Assembly (NCBI RefSeq): GCF_000336935.1
Contig: NZ_AOME01000070.1
Location: forward strand, 303,815-350,280
Direction of reading: 5' to 3'
Origin: Halococcus salifodinae DSM 8989
GTDB lineage: Archaea; Halobacteriota; Halobacteria; Halobacteriales; Halococcaceae
Length of the DNA: 46,466 nt
Position numbers and translations under genes: made by a program. Numbering within the stretch: position 1 is the first letter of the stretch; the number at the start of each line of letters is the position of its first letter. Positions 35,477 to 42,831 of this stretch are shown one piece after another. The notes beneath the pieces are model-generated. The model searched no databases. It was not told the DNA's origin and worked only from the letters and a program-made list of their open reading frames with translations.

Positions 35477-35860
35477 CTATCCGGTTTTATATACGCCGCG
35501 AACGTCGGCCACCGACGTTCCGTCTTCCGCCGTCACGGCCACGTCTACCACGCCGACGTCGCCGCCCTCGCGAACGACGTCCGCCTCGGCGTAGAGATCG
35601 CCGGTGCCCGCTTCGAGATAGTCGATCCGCATGTCGATCGTCGGGACGGGTTGGTCGACGAGCGAGACCAGCGCCGCGCCGCCGACGGTGTCGGCGAGCG
35701 TGAACGTAACGCCGCCGTGTGCCATCATGCGATCCTGGTTCCACGACAGTTCCTCGCGCATCGCGATGTGGCCTTCAGCGTGGCCGTCCGCCGCCTCGGT
35801 CACTTCGACGCCGAGCAGATCGGCGAACGGCATGCCCTCGAAGAATGCCTCGATATCCAT
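35477..35860 (-). CDS. Hotdog-fold thioesterase, PaaI family
   Basis: The 127-residue protein has the hotdog fold with the PaaI-type motif MMAHGGVTFTLADTVGG. His, Gly-Gly and the acidic residue that positions the nucleophilic water are present. PaaI proteins hydrolyse phenylacetyl-CoA derivatives and other acyl-CoAs, releasing CoA trapped in dead-end esters. ATG 35860 is supported by a TATA-like box 27-34 bp upstream. The long upstream in-frame stretch to 36193 has no protein-like character. It could serve the paa pathway, although it is 22 kb away from that operon. Confidence 0.85.
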   Translation of the reverse strand: MDIEAFFEGMPFADLLGVEVTEAADGHAEGHIAMREELSWNQDRMMAHGGVTFTLADTVGGAALVSLVDQPVPTIDMRIDYLEAGTGDLYAEADVVREGGDVGVVDVAVTAEDGTSVADVRGVYKTG

Positions 35861-36432
35861 CTCGAATCGCCGGTTGGGTGGTCGGCTATTAAAGAATACC
35901 GGAGATCCATCCGTCTGCTTAGACACACCGAGCGTGCGCAGTATTTTTGAGAAGACGCCCACTGAGCCGGTCGCATCGAATCTGTACTGACCGAGAATTA
36001 AAATTATCTGCATGCCACCCGTCTCTAATCGATATCGCTTCCAGGCTCCCACAGCTAGTACTATGCGTGGGTCGTGGCGAATCTGAGATGGCGATCTATC
36101 CACGGTAGCTGCTTTGGATTGGCAAATTTCTGAATCAGTTGAACGGGTGACTACGACTCCGACCGGCACGAGGTCGTTCCTGTTGTGAGCCACGATAACT
36201 GAACCGATATAACCGACGGACCGACCGTTAAAACGACTAGATGTGTCGATATCGTGGGAGAAAACAGATATAGTCGCTAATCACTCGATCGAATGACAAG
36301 CAATCGTCGTCCCCACATTCGTGGGCATATTTCGAGTGATCTTTTTGTTTTCTCTGGCAATATCACACCAGGTACCTTCGATCCTGTATCGTCGTGGCTC
36401 CTGTGATGCTCCCGTTTTTCTGCCGGCCGGGC
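35861..36432. other. Intergenic region of 572 bp, no gene seen
   Basis: The stretch between the thioesterase start and the Nudix-fusion stop is lower in GC than its neighbours (35930-36350 especially) and shows only short frames. The only supported signal is the TATA-like box at 35887-35894. A minus-strand frame covering 35861-36193 is continuous with the thioesterase, but its sequence is not conserved-looking. Confidence 0.5.
35887..35894 (-). promoter_or_regulatory. TATA-like box for the thioesterase gene
   Basis: Minus-strand CTTTAATA lies 27-34 bp upstream of ATG 35860, at leaderless spacing. Confidence 0.5.
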
Positions 36433-37686
36433 TCACGTCCACGCCGCGAGTTCGCGCAGCTCTACTGCCGTCTCGGCGATGTCGTCCTGTTCGAGTCGGC
36501 CCTCCTCGGTGACGACGGTGACGTGTTCGGCCGGCGTCCGATCGAACGTCGGGTTCGTCACGGTGAGATTGGCGTCACCGTCGTAGACCGCACCTCGGTC
36601 TCGCTCCTCGAAGTCCGGCTCCGCCTCCGGATCGGGATCGATCTTGTCGCTCGCGGCGACGACGTACACCGAAACTTCCTCGTGGGAAGCGGCCACCGCG
36701 ACGGCCCGGGTTCCGACCTTGTTGAGGACGCTGCCGTCGGAGAAGACGGTGTCCGCGCCGACGATCACGGCGTCGACTACACGCTCGCAGAGGAGGTGGG
36801 CGGCCGCCGCATCGATCGCGAGCGTCACAGGACAGTCGTCCGCGAGTGCCTCCGCGACGCCGACCCCCTCACAGGCGGGTCGCGACTCACAGACGAGCAC
36901 TTCCTCGACCGACGCTTGGCGGAGCGCGTTGAGCACCGTCCCTGATCGCGAGAGCGTCAGCACCGTGCCATCGAGCCGTGCGGCCGCCTCGCGTGCGGCC
37001 GCCTCGTCGGTCTCGAACGCGCGGTCGATCCCCGCAGTTGCGGCGCGCTCGATCGCTTCGGGAGTTCGGTCGTCGCTCGCCGCGGCCATCGCGCGGTTGA
37101 TTCGGTTCCCAACGACCGTCATGCTCGACCGCGCTGTGCGGAGGTCCTCGGCGAGGGTCGAAAGCTCGCCCCACGCGTCCTCGCTCTCGGTGGTCGTTCC
37201 GAGCACGCCAGCGCGGTCACGGAGCACCTCCAGAGCACGCACCGAGAGCCATGCCGAGCCGTGATCGGTGTCCGCTTTGACTACTTCGACCGTCGGCGCG
37301 ACGCGCTCGTAGGACGTCCAGAGATCGGGCACCGTCTCGCGCCGCCTGATTTCGGACGGGGCGACCCACTCGACATCGGTCGTCTCGTAATTCGGCTCGA
37401 CCGCGCGTGACTCGCAGTCGAACAAGTACGGATGAACGGTCCACCGTGTATCGAGGTCGCCGTCCGTCACTGCGAACGAGTCGCCCGCACGAACGAACGA
37501 CACGGCATCGTCGAGACCCGTCTCCTCCGCGATCTCCTCGCGTGCGGCTCCGTCGGGATCGCTCTCGACGTGGCCCGCGACCGCACCCCACCGACCGGAA
37601 TACGAGCCGACGGCGTCGCTGCGGTGGAGCAAGAGAACCTCGCCGCGGTTCCGGAGAAAACAGGTGACGACGTGGGTTTCATCCAT
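36433..37686 (-). CDS. Nudix hydrolase fused to an eIF-2B-like (ribose-1,5-bisphosphate isomerase family) domain
   Basis: The 417-residue protein has two domains. Residues 1-145 form a Nudix fold (VVTCFLRNRGEVLLLHRSD; Nudix box end REEIAEETGL at 49-58). Residues about 160-417 resemble the eIF-2B alpha/beta/delta and ribose-1,5-bisphosphate isomerase family (TLSRSGTVLNALRQ, VLVCESRPACEGVGVAEALA, VIVGADTVFSDGSVLNKVGT). The Nudix box is about three residues shorter than consensus between GHVE and the RE pair. The fusion suggests hydrolysis of a nucleotide or nucleoside diphosphate compound linked to a sugar-phosphate isomerase step, or regulation by a nucleotide. It is divergent from the phosphodiesterase gene. 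ATG 37686 starts the Nudix domain. Confidence 0.85.
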   Translation of the reverse strand: MDETHVVTCFLRNRGEVLLLHRSDAVGSYSGRWGAVAGHVESDPDGAAREEIAEETGLDDAVSFVRAGDSFAVTDGDLDTRWTVHPYLFDCESRAVEPNYETTDVEWVAPSEIRRRETVPDLWTSYERVAPTVEVVKADTDHGSAWLSVRALEVLRDRAGVLGTTTESEDAWGELSTLAEDLRTARSSMTVVGNRINRAMAAASDDRTPEAIERAATAGIDRAFETDEAAAREAAARLDGTVLTLSRSGTVLNALRQASVEEVLVCESRPACEGVGVAEALADDCPVTLAIDAAAAHLLCERVVDAVIVGADTVFSDGSVLNKVGTRAVAVAASHEEVSVYVVAASDKIDPDPEAEPDFEERDRGAVYDGDANLTVTNPTFDRTPAEHVTVVTEEGRLEQDDIAETAVELRELAAWT

Positions 37687-37733
37687 AGGATCGCTACCGC
37701 GCGTTCGGTCTTGAACGTGGCGCGGGGAACTTT

Positions 37734-37746
37734 GAGCCTGAGGCTC
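37734..37746. promoter_or_regulatory. Palindrome between the Nudix-fusion and phosphodiesterase genes
   Basis: GAGCCTGAGGCTC is a perfect 6-bp inverted repeat around a central G, in the 72-bp divergent space. It ends 12 bp before ATG 37759. It may be an operator or a chance match; GC-rich DNA makes short palindromes common. Confidence 0.3.
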
Positions 37747-37758
37747 GAACGGGCGCGC

Positions 37759-38256
37759 ATGGTACGGATCGCGATCATCGGCGACACCCACATCCCCTCG
37801 CGCGCGGATCGAATCCCGGGGTGGGTCAGGGAGGAAGTCGAGGCGGCCGACCACACCATCCACGTCGGCGACTTCGATTCGGCCGACACGCTCGACGAGG
37901 TACGCGACCTCGCTGGCGTGGAACTCACGGCTGTGACCGGAAACATGGACCCACAGTTCGATCTGCCGTCGGTGACGACGGTCGAGCGCGGCGGCGTCGA
38001 ATTCGTCGTCGCGCATGGCACCGGCGACATCGAGGGGTACGAGGAGCGCGTAGCAGGCATCATCCGCGAGGAGGCAGCCGACGGGCTGACGGTCGGCGTG
38101 TCGGGTCATACCCATCAGGTGCTCGACACCGAGGGCGACGGCGTCCGTCTGCTGAACCCGGGCAGCGCGACCGGGGCTGAACCGGCCCAGACGGCGACGA
38201 TGATGATCGCGACGGTCGAGAACGGTGACCTCGACGTAACTGTTCACGAGCGCTGA
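37759..38256 (+). CDS. MJ0936/YfcE-type metallophosphodiesterase
   Basis: The 165-residue calcineurin-fold protein has all motifs of the archaeal MJ0936-like phosphodiesterases: IIGDTHIPSRAD, HVGDFDS, VTGNMDPQ, VVAHGTGDIEGY and VSGHTHQVL, then LLNPGS. Two metals are bound by these Asp, His and Asn residues. Family members hydrolyse phosphodiester bonds in vitro; the natural substrate is unknown. It begins at ATG 37759, 72 bp from the divergent Nudix-fusion start. It is followed by cofE with a 65-bp gap, so the two may share a transcript. Confidence 0.9.
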   Translation: MVRIAIIGDTHIPSRADRIPGWVREEVEAADHTIHVGDFDSADTLDEVRDLAGVELTAVTGNMDPQFDLPSVTTVERGGVEFVVAHGTGDIEGYEERVAGIIREEAADGLTVGVSGHTHQVLDTEGDGVRLLNPGSATGAEPAQTATMMIATVENGDLDVTVHER

Positions 38257-38321
38257 CGGACCAGCAGTTCCGGGTAGTGCCGACCCGAAGTACGGAAGTG
38301 TCCCCCCACCGGAGGCCGGTC

Positions 38322-39077
38322 ATGAACGTCACTCCCGTCCCCGATCTCCCCGAGATCCGCGAGGGCGACGACCTCGCCGCGCTGATCGACGAACGCGCGG
38401 ATCTCGATTCTGCCGACGTGGTCTGTGTGGCGAGTACGGTGGTCTCGAAGGCTGAAGGCCGGGCGCACGACCTCGACGCGTTCCCGGCGGGCCCACGCGC
38501 GACCGAGATCGCCGACCGGCTCGCCGAGATCACGGGCGAGGAGAAGGACCCCCGGTTCGCCCAGGCGGTGCTTGAGGAGAGCACCGATCTCCTGATCGAG
38601 GCCCCGTTCCTGCTGACCGAGACCCGGTTCGGCCACGTCGGCGTCAACGCTGGAATCGACCGCTCGAACGTGCCGGGCAGCGATATCCTCCTCTTGCCGA
38701 AACGCCCGGACGAGAGTGCCCGCCGGCTCCACGACGCGCTCTCCGTGCCCGTGATCGTGACCGACACCTGTGGCCGGCCGTTCCGCCACGGCCAGCGCGG
38801 AGTCGCCATCGGAAAAGCGGGCCTGCCGGCGAGCCACGACTGGCGTGGCGAGCACGACCGCGACGGCCGCGAACTCGGCGTCACGGTGGAGTCGATCGTC
38901 GACGAGCTCGCGGCGGCGGCGAACCTCGTGCTTGGCGAGGGGTCGGGCGGCGAGCCGGTCGCCGTAGTCCGGGAGTTCGAGCTCGACGGGTTCGCGGGGA
39001 GCGACGAGCTGTTCCGGGACGTCGAGACCGATTTCGTCCGCCAGGCGCTCCGGGAGTGGTCGTATGCGCGCGATTGA
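38322..39077 (+). CDS. cofE: Coenzyme F420-0:L-glutamate ligase (CofE)
   Basis: The 251-residue product matches CofE in length and motifs: VCVASTVVSKAEGR near residue 34, LLTETRFGHVGVNAGID, and VTDTCGRPFRHGQRGVAIGKAG near 148 with the GTP/metal residues. It adds glutamates to F420-0 using GTP to make the polyglutamylated deazaflavin F420. ATG 38322 follows a GGAGG-like Shine-Dalgarno sequence by six bases. The C-terminus overlaps the following mer-like gene by 14 bases, so F420 maturation and an F420-type reductase are made together. Confidence 0.93.
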   Translation: MNVTPVPDLPEIREGDDLAALIDERADLDSADVVCVASTVVSKAEGRAHDLDAFPAGPRATEIADRLAEITGEEKDPRFAQAVLEESTDLLIEAPFLLTETRFGHVGVNAGIDRSNVPGSDILLLPKRPDESARRLHDALSVPVIVTDTCGRPFRHGQRGVAIGKAGLPASHDWRGEHDRDGRELGVTVESIVDELAAAANLVLGEGSGGEPVAVVREFELDGFAGSDELFRDVETDFVRQALREWSYARD

Positions 39078-40044
39078 ACTCACACCCGAACATCCCACCG
39101 AGCGACTCGTCGATCTCGGTATCGCGGCCGATCGGGCGGGGTTCGACACGGTGTTCGCGAGCCACCACTACAACAACCGCGATCCGTTCGCCGCACTCGC
39201 GCTGCTCGCCGAACGAACGGACGAGATCCGGCTCGGACCCGGTGTCACGAATCCCTACGAGACTCACCCGGTGACGCTCGCTTCGCGGGTGGCGACACTC
39301 GACGAGCTCGCCGACGGCCGCGCGGTGTTCGGCGTCGGGCCTGGCGATCCCTCGACCCTCAGAAATCTCGGCCTCGAAGACGAACGTGGGCTCCGATCGG
39401 TGCTCGAATCGTTCCAGGTCGCCCGCCGACTCTGGAACGGCGAGCGCGTCGATCACGACGGCACGTTCGTCGCGCGGGACGCCGGCCTGAACTACGACGT
39501 CGGCGAGATCCCGGTGTACGTCGGCGGCGAAGGACCACACATGTGTCGGATGGCTGCAAAACACGCCGATGGACTCCTCTTCAACGGGTCACATCCCGAT
39601 GACCTCGCGTGGGCCGCCGACCGCGTCGCCGAGGGGCTCGACGAACGCCCAGCCGAACATGGAGAATTCGACCTCGCGGCGTACGCGAGCGTCAGCATCG
39701 CCGAAGACGCTACGGCGGCCCACGAGGCCGCCCGCCCGCCGGTGGCGTTCATCGCTGCTGGCGCGCCACCGCCCGTCGTCGAGCGTCACGGACTCGATTC
39801 CGACCGCGCGGACGCGATCGGCGACGCGATCGCGGCGGGCGATTTCGGTACCGCATTCGACCGGGTGAGCGACGCGATGATCGACGCGTTCTGTATCGCC
39901 GGCGAGCCCGGCGCGGTCGAGTCGCGGCTCACCGCAGTCTCAGAGCACGCTGACAGCATCGTGATCGGTGCGCCGCTTGGTCCGGATCCCGAGACGGCTA
40001 TTCGCCTTGCTGGGGCGGCGTGCGACCGAAGTTCTTGGGGATGA
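39064..40044 (+). CDS. F420-dependent reductase, methylene-H4MPT reductase (Mer)-like, luciferase-like family
   Basis: The 326-residue TIM-barrel protein resembles 5,10-methylenetetrahydromethanopterin reductase (Mer) and other F420-dependent LLM proteins: RAIELTPEHPTERLVDLGI at the start, VFASHHYNNRDPF, LGPGVTNPYETHPVTLA, and GVGPGDPSTLRNLG. Haloarchaea lack the methanopterin pathway and use folates, so in this organism the enzyme may reduce methylene-tetrahydrofolate or another substrate. The 14-bp overlap with cofE supports F420 as cofactor. It converges with a small membrane-protein gene, overlapping it by 47 bp. Confidence 0.85.
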   Translation: MRAIELTPEHPTERLVDLGIAADRAGFDTVFASHHYNNRDPFAALALLAERTDEIRLGPGVTNPYETHPVTLASRVATLDELADGRAVFGVGPGDPSTLRNLGLEDERGLRSVLESFQVARRLWNGERVDHDGTFVARDAGLNYDVGEIPVYVGGEGPHMCRMAAKHADGLLFNGSHPDDLAWAADRVAEGLDERPAEHGEFDLAAYASVSIAEDATAAHEAARPPVAFIAAGAPPPVVERHGLDSDRADAIGDAIAAGDFGTAFDRVSDAMIDAFCIAGEPGAVESRLTAVSEHADSIVIGAPLGPDPETAIRLAGAACDRSSWG

Positions 40045-40219
40045 TCCCCGAGACGAGTGCGCCGGCGGTGAGATAGCCGAACACGCCGACCGCGAACAGC
40101 ACGAAGATCGCACCGAACAGCAACAGGATCGCCGACAGCGGATCGCCGAGCGCGACCTGTGAAAACTTGTCTACGAGTTCGGGGATGTTGCCGAGCAATC
40201 GTGTGACGATGTTCGCCAT
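39998..40219 (-). CDS. Small membrane protein (73 aa) of unknown function
   Basis: This 73-residue protein has an amphipathic start (MANIVTRLLGNIPELVDKFS), one long membrane segment (AILLLFGAIFVLFAVGVFGYLTAGALV; two short helices possible) and a basic end. It resembles conserved small haloarchaeal membrane proteins. It overlaps the 3' end of the mer-like gene on the other strand by 47 bp. ATG 40219 was chosen because the longer in-frame extension has no hydrophobic or conserved character. Function unknown. Confidence 0.7.
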   Translation of the reverse strand: MANIVTRLLGNIPELVDKFSQVALGDPLSAILLLFGAIFVLFAVGVFGYLTAGALVSGIIPKNFGRTPPQQGE

Positions 40220-40294
40220 ACGCCCCGTCGGATGGGGAGGTACTTGTGCGTATCCGTCCACCACAGTCAAGCCGTCGGCGCGCTCACTGGGCGT

Positions 40295-40477
40295 ATGGTC
40301 GATGACACCGAACCGAGCGACGTCGCGGAAGCCGACCCGCCCGGCGGTGATGGGGAAGCCCTCCAGTCGACGTACGCGTGGTCACCGGACGCGTCCTGCG
40401 GCGAGTGTGGTGCGACAATCGCGGCGCGCTGGCGTGACGGTGAGAACCTGGTCTGCGACGCGTGCAAGTCGTGGTGA
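40295..40477 (+). CDS. Small zinc-ribbon protein (60 aa)
   Basis: The 60-residue acidic protein has a C-terminal zinc ribbon: SCGECGAT and LVCDACKSW provide two Cys pairs about 15 residues apart. The N-terminal half is acidic and probably unstructured. Such small zinc proteins are numerous in haloarchaea and of unknown function. ATG 40295 lies 76 bp from the divergent membrane-protein start. Confidence 0.65.
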   Translation: MVDDTEPSDVAEADPPGGDGEALQSTYAWSPDASCGECGATIAARWRDGENLVCDACKSW

Positions 40478-40653
40478 CGACCGATCCGGACGGTTCGGCT
40501 TGGATGATGGACGGTTCGACCATTCGCGCCCGACTCGTGTGACAGCCATGTCGAGAGTAGTCGGCGTTCACGAGTACACTCTCGACGACATCGGTCCTGT
40601 GGCGTTCAAGCGCGTAGAGCGGTGAGCACGCTCCGAGCAGCGAAACTCGATTG

Positions 40654-41052
40654 CTACCGCTCGTCCTTCCAGATCAGCCCCTCGAACCCCGATCGCATCA
40701 CGGTGGTCCCGTCCTCGTCGTGACAATCTACCGAACACGCGAGCTCGTAGCGGTCGTCACGCTCGGTGACTGTTGTGACTGTCACCTCGCAGGTGATCGT
40801 CTCGTCGGTGTAGACCGGTTTGCGGAACTCGAACTCCATCGTCCGCGCGAGGACACCGAGATCGCCGCCGATCTTGGTCGGAAGCGTCGCAGTGAGCAGC
40901 CCCTGGACGACGAGTCGTCCCTCGTCGTCGGGTTCGGTGTGGATCGCCTGGCGATCGCCGGAGACCTCGCCGAAGCGCTCGACGTCCTCGTGGGTGAACG
41001 TCCGCTCGAACGTGTGGACGTCACCTTCCTCGGGTCGCGCTGTCGCTGTCAT
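40654..41052 (-). CDS. MaoC-like hotdog dehydratase/hydratase
   Basis: The 132-residue protein has the MaoC hotdog hydratase motif: FTHEDVERFGEVSGDRQAIHTEP gives the catalytic Asp and His (D-x4-H), cited in part. VVQGLLTATLPTKIGG is the conserved middle. It should hydrate enoyl-CoA or a related thioester, for example in beta-oxidation, phenylacetate degradation or polyhydroxyalkanoate metabolism. It is transcribed alone, away from other pathway genes. Two TATA-like boxes (41060-41066 and 41077-41085) lie upstream. Confidence 0.85.
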   Translation of the reverse strand: MTATARPEEGDVHTFERTFTHEDVERFGEVSGDRQAIHTEPDDEGRLVVQGLLTATLPTKIGGDLGVLARTMEFEFRKPVYTDETITCEVTVTTVTERDDRYELACSVDCHDEDGTTVMRSGFEGLIWKDER

Positions 41053-41140
41053 CGACCGGCATAAATCCCGCGCCGTGATATACTATCGGTCGAGACCGGA
41101 CTGATTCCCCAGTCGTTCCGGTGTCGAAACGACAGCCAGT

Positions 41141-41156
41141 GTAAAGCTTCTTTTAC
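41141..41156. promoter_or_regulatory. GTAAA-N6-TTTAC site 1, before the DUF2178-XRE operon
   Basis: GTAAAGCTTCTTTTAC is a near-perfect inverted repeat ending 28 bp upstream of ATG 41185, on top of the expected TATA position. The same arms occur twice before the downstream ABC operon. Binding by the encoded XRE regulator would block initiation. Confidence 0.65.
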
Positions 41157-41184
41157 AGCAAGGTTCTCCCTCTCTGTATCGATC

Positions 41185-41601
41185 ATGTCACGGTCGAACT
41201 CGTCCGGGCGAGACAGACTCTCGAAACGGCGTCGGTACCGACGGCTGAGCTTCGGCTGTGCGATCGCTGGAACGCTGGGGTTCGTCGCCGCAGCCAACGT
41301 CGGCTATCCGTTGGTCGGCGTCGGACTGTACTGGCTCGGATTTCTCGCGTTCGTCGGCGTCTGGCGTGGCACCGCCGTGACGCTGTTCGACGAGCGCGAT
41401 ACAGCACACGAGCGGCGGGCGAGCCACATCACGCTCACTGTGATCGCCGTCACGGGGATCGCTGGCTGGCCGGCGTTGCTGGTGCTCGAAGAAACGGGCT
41501 ACTACACGATCCCGCCGGTGCTCGAAGGAGCGTTGTTCGGCTACTCGGCACTGTTCGGGTTGTTCGGGATCGCCTATCTCTGGGTCCGGTACCGACCATG
41601 A
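41185..41601 (+). CDS. DUF2178-like membrane protein
   Basis: The 138-residue protein has a basic N-terminus and four predicted helices: LSFGCAIAGTLGFVAAANVG, GVGLYWLGFLAFVGVWRGTA, HITLTVIAVTGIAGWPALLVL and LFGYSALFGLFGIAYLWV. It resembles the DUF2178 family, which is found in bacteria and archaea next to small XRE regulators. The next gene is such a regulator, overlapping by four bases (ATGA). The family has no known biochemical role; in other groups such pairs are linked to stress or peptide response. Confidence 0.75.
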   Translation: MSRSNSSGRDRLSKRRRYRRLSFGCAIAGTLGFVAAANVGYPLVGVGLYWLGFLAFVGVWRGTAVTLFDERDTAHERRASHITLTVIAVTGIAGWPALLVLEETGYYTIPPVLEGALFGYSALFGLFGIAYLWVRYRP

Positions 41602-41807
41602 AAAACGACATCCGCCAACGGCGCAACGTCGATGATCTGAGCCAGGCCGATCTCGCGGCGGCGGTCGGCGTCAGCCGCCAGACGATCAACGCCATCGAGC
41701 GCGAGCGCTACGACCCCTCGATCGAGTTGGCGTTCGAACTCGCTTGTCACTTCGACTGTCGGATCGAGGACCTCTTCGATCCCGAACTCGACGGTAGCGA
41801 ACAGTAA
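41598..41807 (+). CDS. Small XRE-family HTH regulator
   Basis: The 69-residue protein is almost entirely one helix-turn-helix domain (LSQADLAAAVGVSRQTINAIERERYDPSIELAFELACHFDC, cited in part, like YozG/Xre small regulators), ending in an acidic tail. It overlaps the DUF2178 gene by four bases. The palindromes before its own operon and before the following ABC operon make it the likely DNA-binding partner at GTAAA-N6-TTTAC. Confidence 0.9.
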   Translation: MKNDIRQRRNVDDLSQADLAAAVGVSRQTINAIERERYDPSIELAFELACHFDCRIEDLFDPELDGSEQ

Positions 41808-41872
41808 CGTCCCACCCGTCGTCGTGTTCTCTTGACGATGGTTGTCTCCCACCGACAGATTCAAGTGGGTGT

Positions 41873-41905
41873 GTAAAACATGCTTTACTGTAAAGTATGC
41901 TTTAC
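41873..41905. promoter_or_regulatory. Tandem GTAAA-N6-TTTAC sites 2 and 3, before the ABC exporter operon
   Basis: GTAAAACATGCTTTAC (41873-41888) and GTAAAGTATGCTTTAC (41890-41905) are near-perfect inverted repeats one base apart, each with the arms of the site at 41141-41156. They lie in the 229-bp space between the XRE gene and the ABC ATPase start. Confidence 0.7.
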
Positions 41906-41929
41906 GGAAAGCCCATTTGACACAGAGCC

Positions 41930-41995
41930 ATGCCACGACAGACTCACTTCGACACGACACGCGACGACCGTCCCCGACGCCCACACCGACCATGA
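41930..41995 (+). CDS. Possible 21-codon leader ORF
   Basis: ATG 41930 begins 25 bp after the tandem sites, the normal leaderless spacing, and encodes 21 residues rich in Arg, Asp and Pro. Its TGA overlaps ATG 41992 (ATGA), an in-frame upstream start of the ABC ATPase. It may be a leader peptide or a chance ORF. Confidence 0.3.
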   Translation: MPRQTHFDTTRDDRPRRPHRP

Positions 41996-42036
41996 CGGCC
42001 GAGTGTACCACCGAGAGGTCTCGAACGGAGGGGACG

Positions 42037-42831
42037 ATGAGCGATCCCGCCATCGTCGCCAAGGGGCTCACGAAGCGGTACGGCGACGACCCCGCAGTCG
42101 AGGAGCTGTCGCTCACGATCCCTTCGGGAACCGTCTACGGCTTTCTCGGCCCGAACGGGGCCGGCAAGACCACTACGATGCGGCTGTTGACGACGCTCAC
42201 CGAGCCGACCGCGGGGACGGCCACGGTGGCCGGTGTGCCGATCACCGATCGACCAGCGCTCACCGAGCGGATCGGCTATCTCCCGGCGGAGCCGCCGGTG
42301 TTCGACGAGCTCACGGGGTGGGAGCAGCTCAGACACGTCGCCAGACTCCACGGAATCCCCGACCAGCAAGCCGACGAACGGATCGAGGAGTTACTGGATC
42401 GGTTCGACCTACTCACAGACGCCGACCGGCGGATCGAGGGCTATTCGACGGGGATGACAAAGAAGGTCGGCATCATCGCCACGCTGCTCCACGATCCGGC
42501 GGTCGTGTTGCTCGACGAACCCACATCGGGGCTCGATCCGCGGGCCGCCCGCACGGTCAGAGAGACGATCGCCGACCTCGTCACCCGGGAGATGACGGTG
42601 TTCCTCTCGACGCACGTCCTGTCGGTGGTCGACGAGCTCGCCGACACGGTCGGCGTGATCGACGACGGCCAGCTCGTCGCCGAGGGACCGCCCGACGAGC
42701 TGAAAGCCCGAGCTCAGAAGGGAGCGGCGTCGGATCTCGAAGCCGCGTTCCTCGACATCACCGCTGCGGACGGTGCGGACGCCGACGGCACCGACGAGAG
42801 GGCCACCGCGACTGGAACCACGGATGACTGA
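42037..42831 (+). CDS. ABC transporter ATP-binding protein, drug-exporter type
   Basis: The 264-residue ATPase has Walker A GPNGAGKTTTMRLL near residue 38, Q-loop YLPAEPPVFDELTGWEQL, signature YSTGMTKKVGIIATLL, Walker B VVLLDEPTSGLDPRAA and H-loop STHVLSVV. The signature YSTGM and the Walker pattern are of the CcmA/NatA-like exporter group. ATG 42037 follows a GGAGG sequence by six bases; an in-frame ATG at 41992 would add 15 residues. It overlaps the permease gene by eight bases. Tandem palindromes upstream imply control by the neighbouring XRE regulator. Confidence 0.9.
   Translation: MSDPAIVAKGLTKRYGDDPAVEELSLTIPSGTVYGFLGPNGAGKTTTMRLLTTLTEPTAGTATVAGVPITDRPALTERIGYLPAEPPVFDELTGWEQLRHVARLHGIPDQQADERIEELLDRFDLLTDADRRIEGYSTGMTKKVGIIATLLHDPAVVLLDEPTSGLDPRAARTVRETIADLVTREMTVFLSTHVLSVVDELADTVGVIDDGQLVAEGPPDELKARAQKGAASDLEAAFLDITAADGADADGTDERATATGTTDD

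Noticed and set aside
40549-40625. 25-codon ORF (MSRVVGVHEYTLDDIGPVAF...)
   Set aside because: No Shine-Dalgarno or TATA box, no conservation that I can see, and very short.
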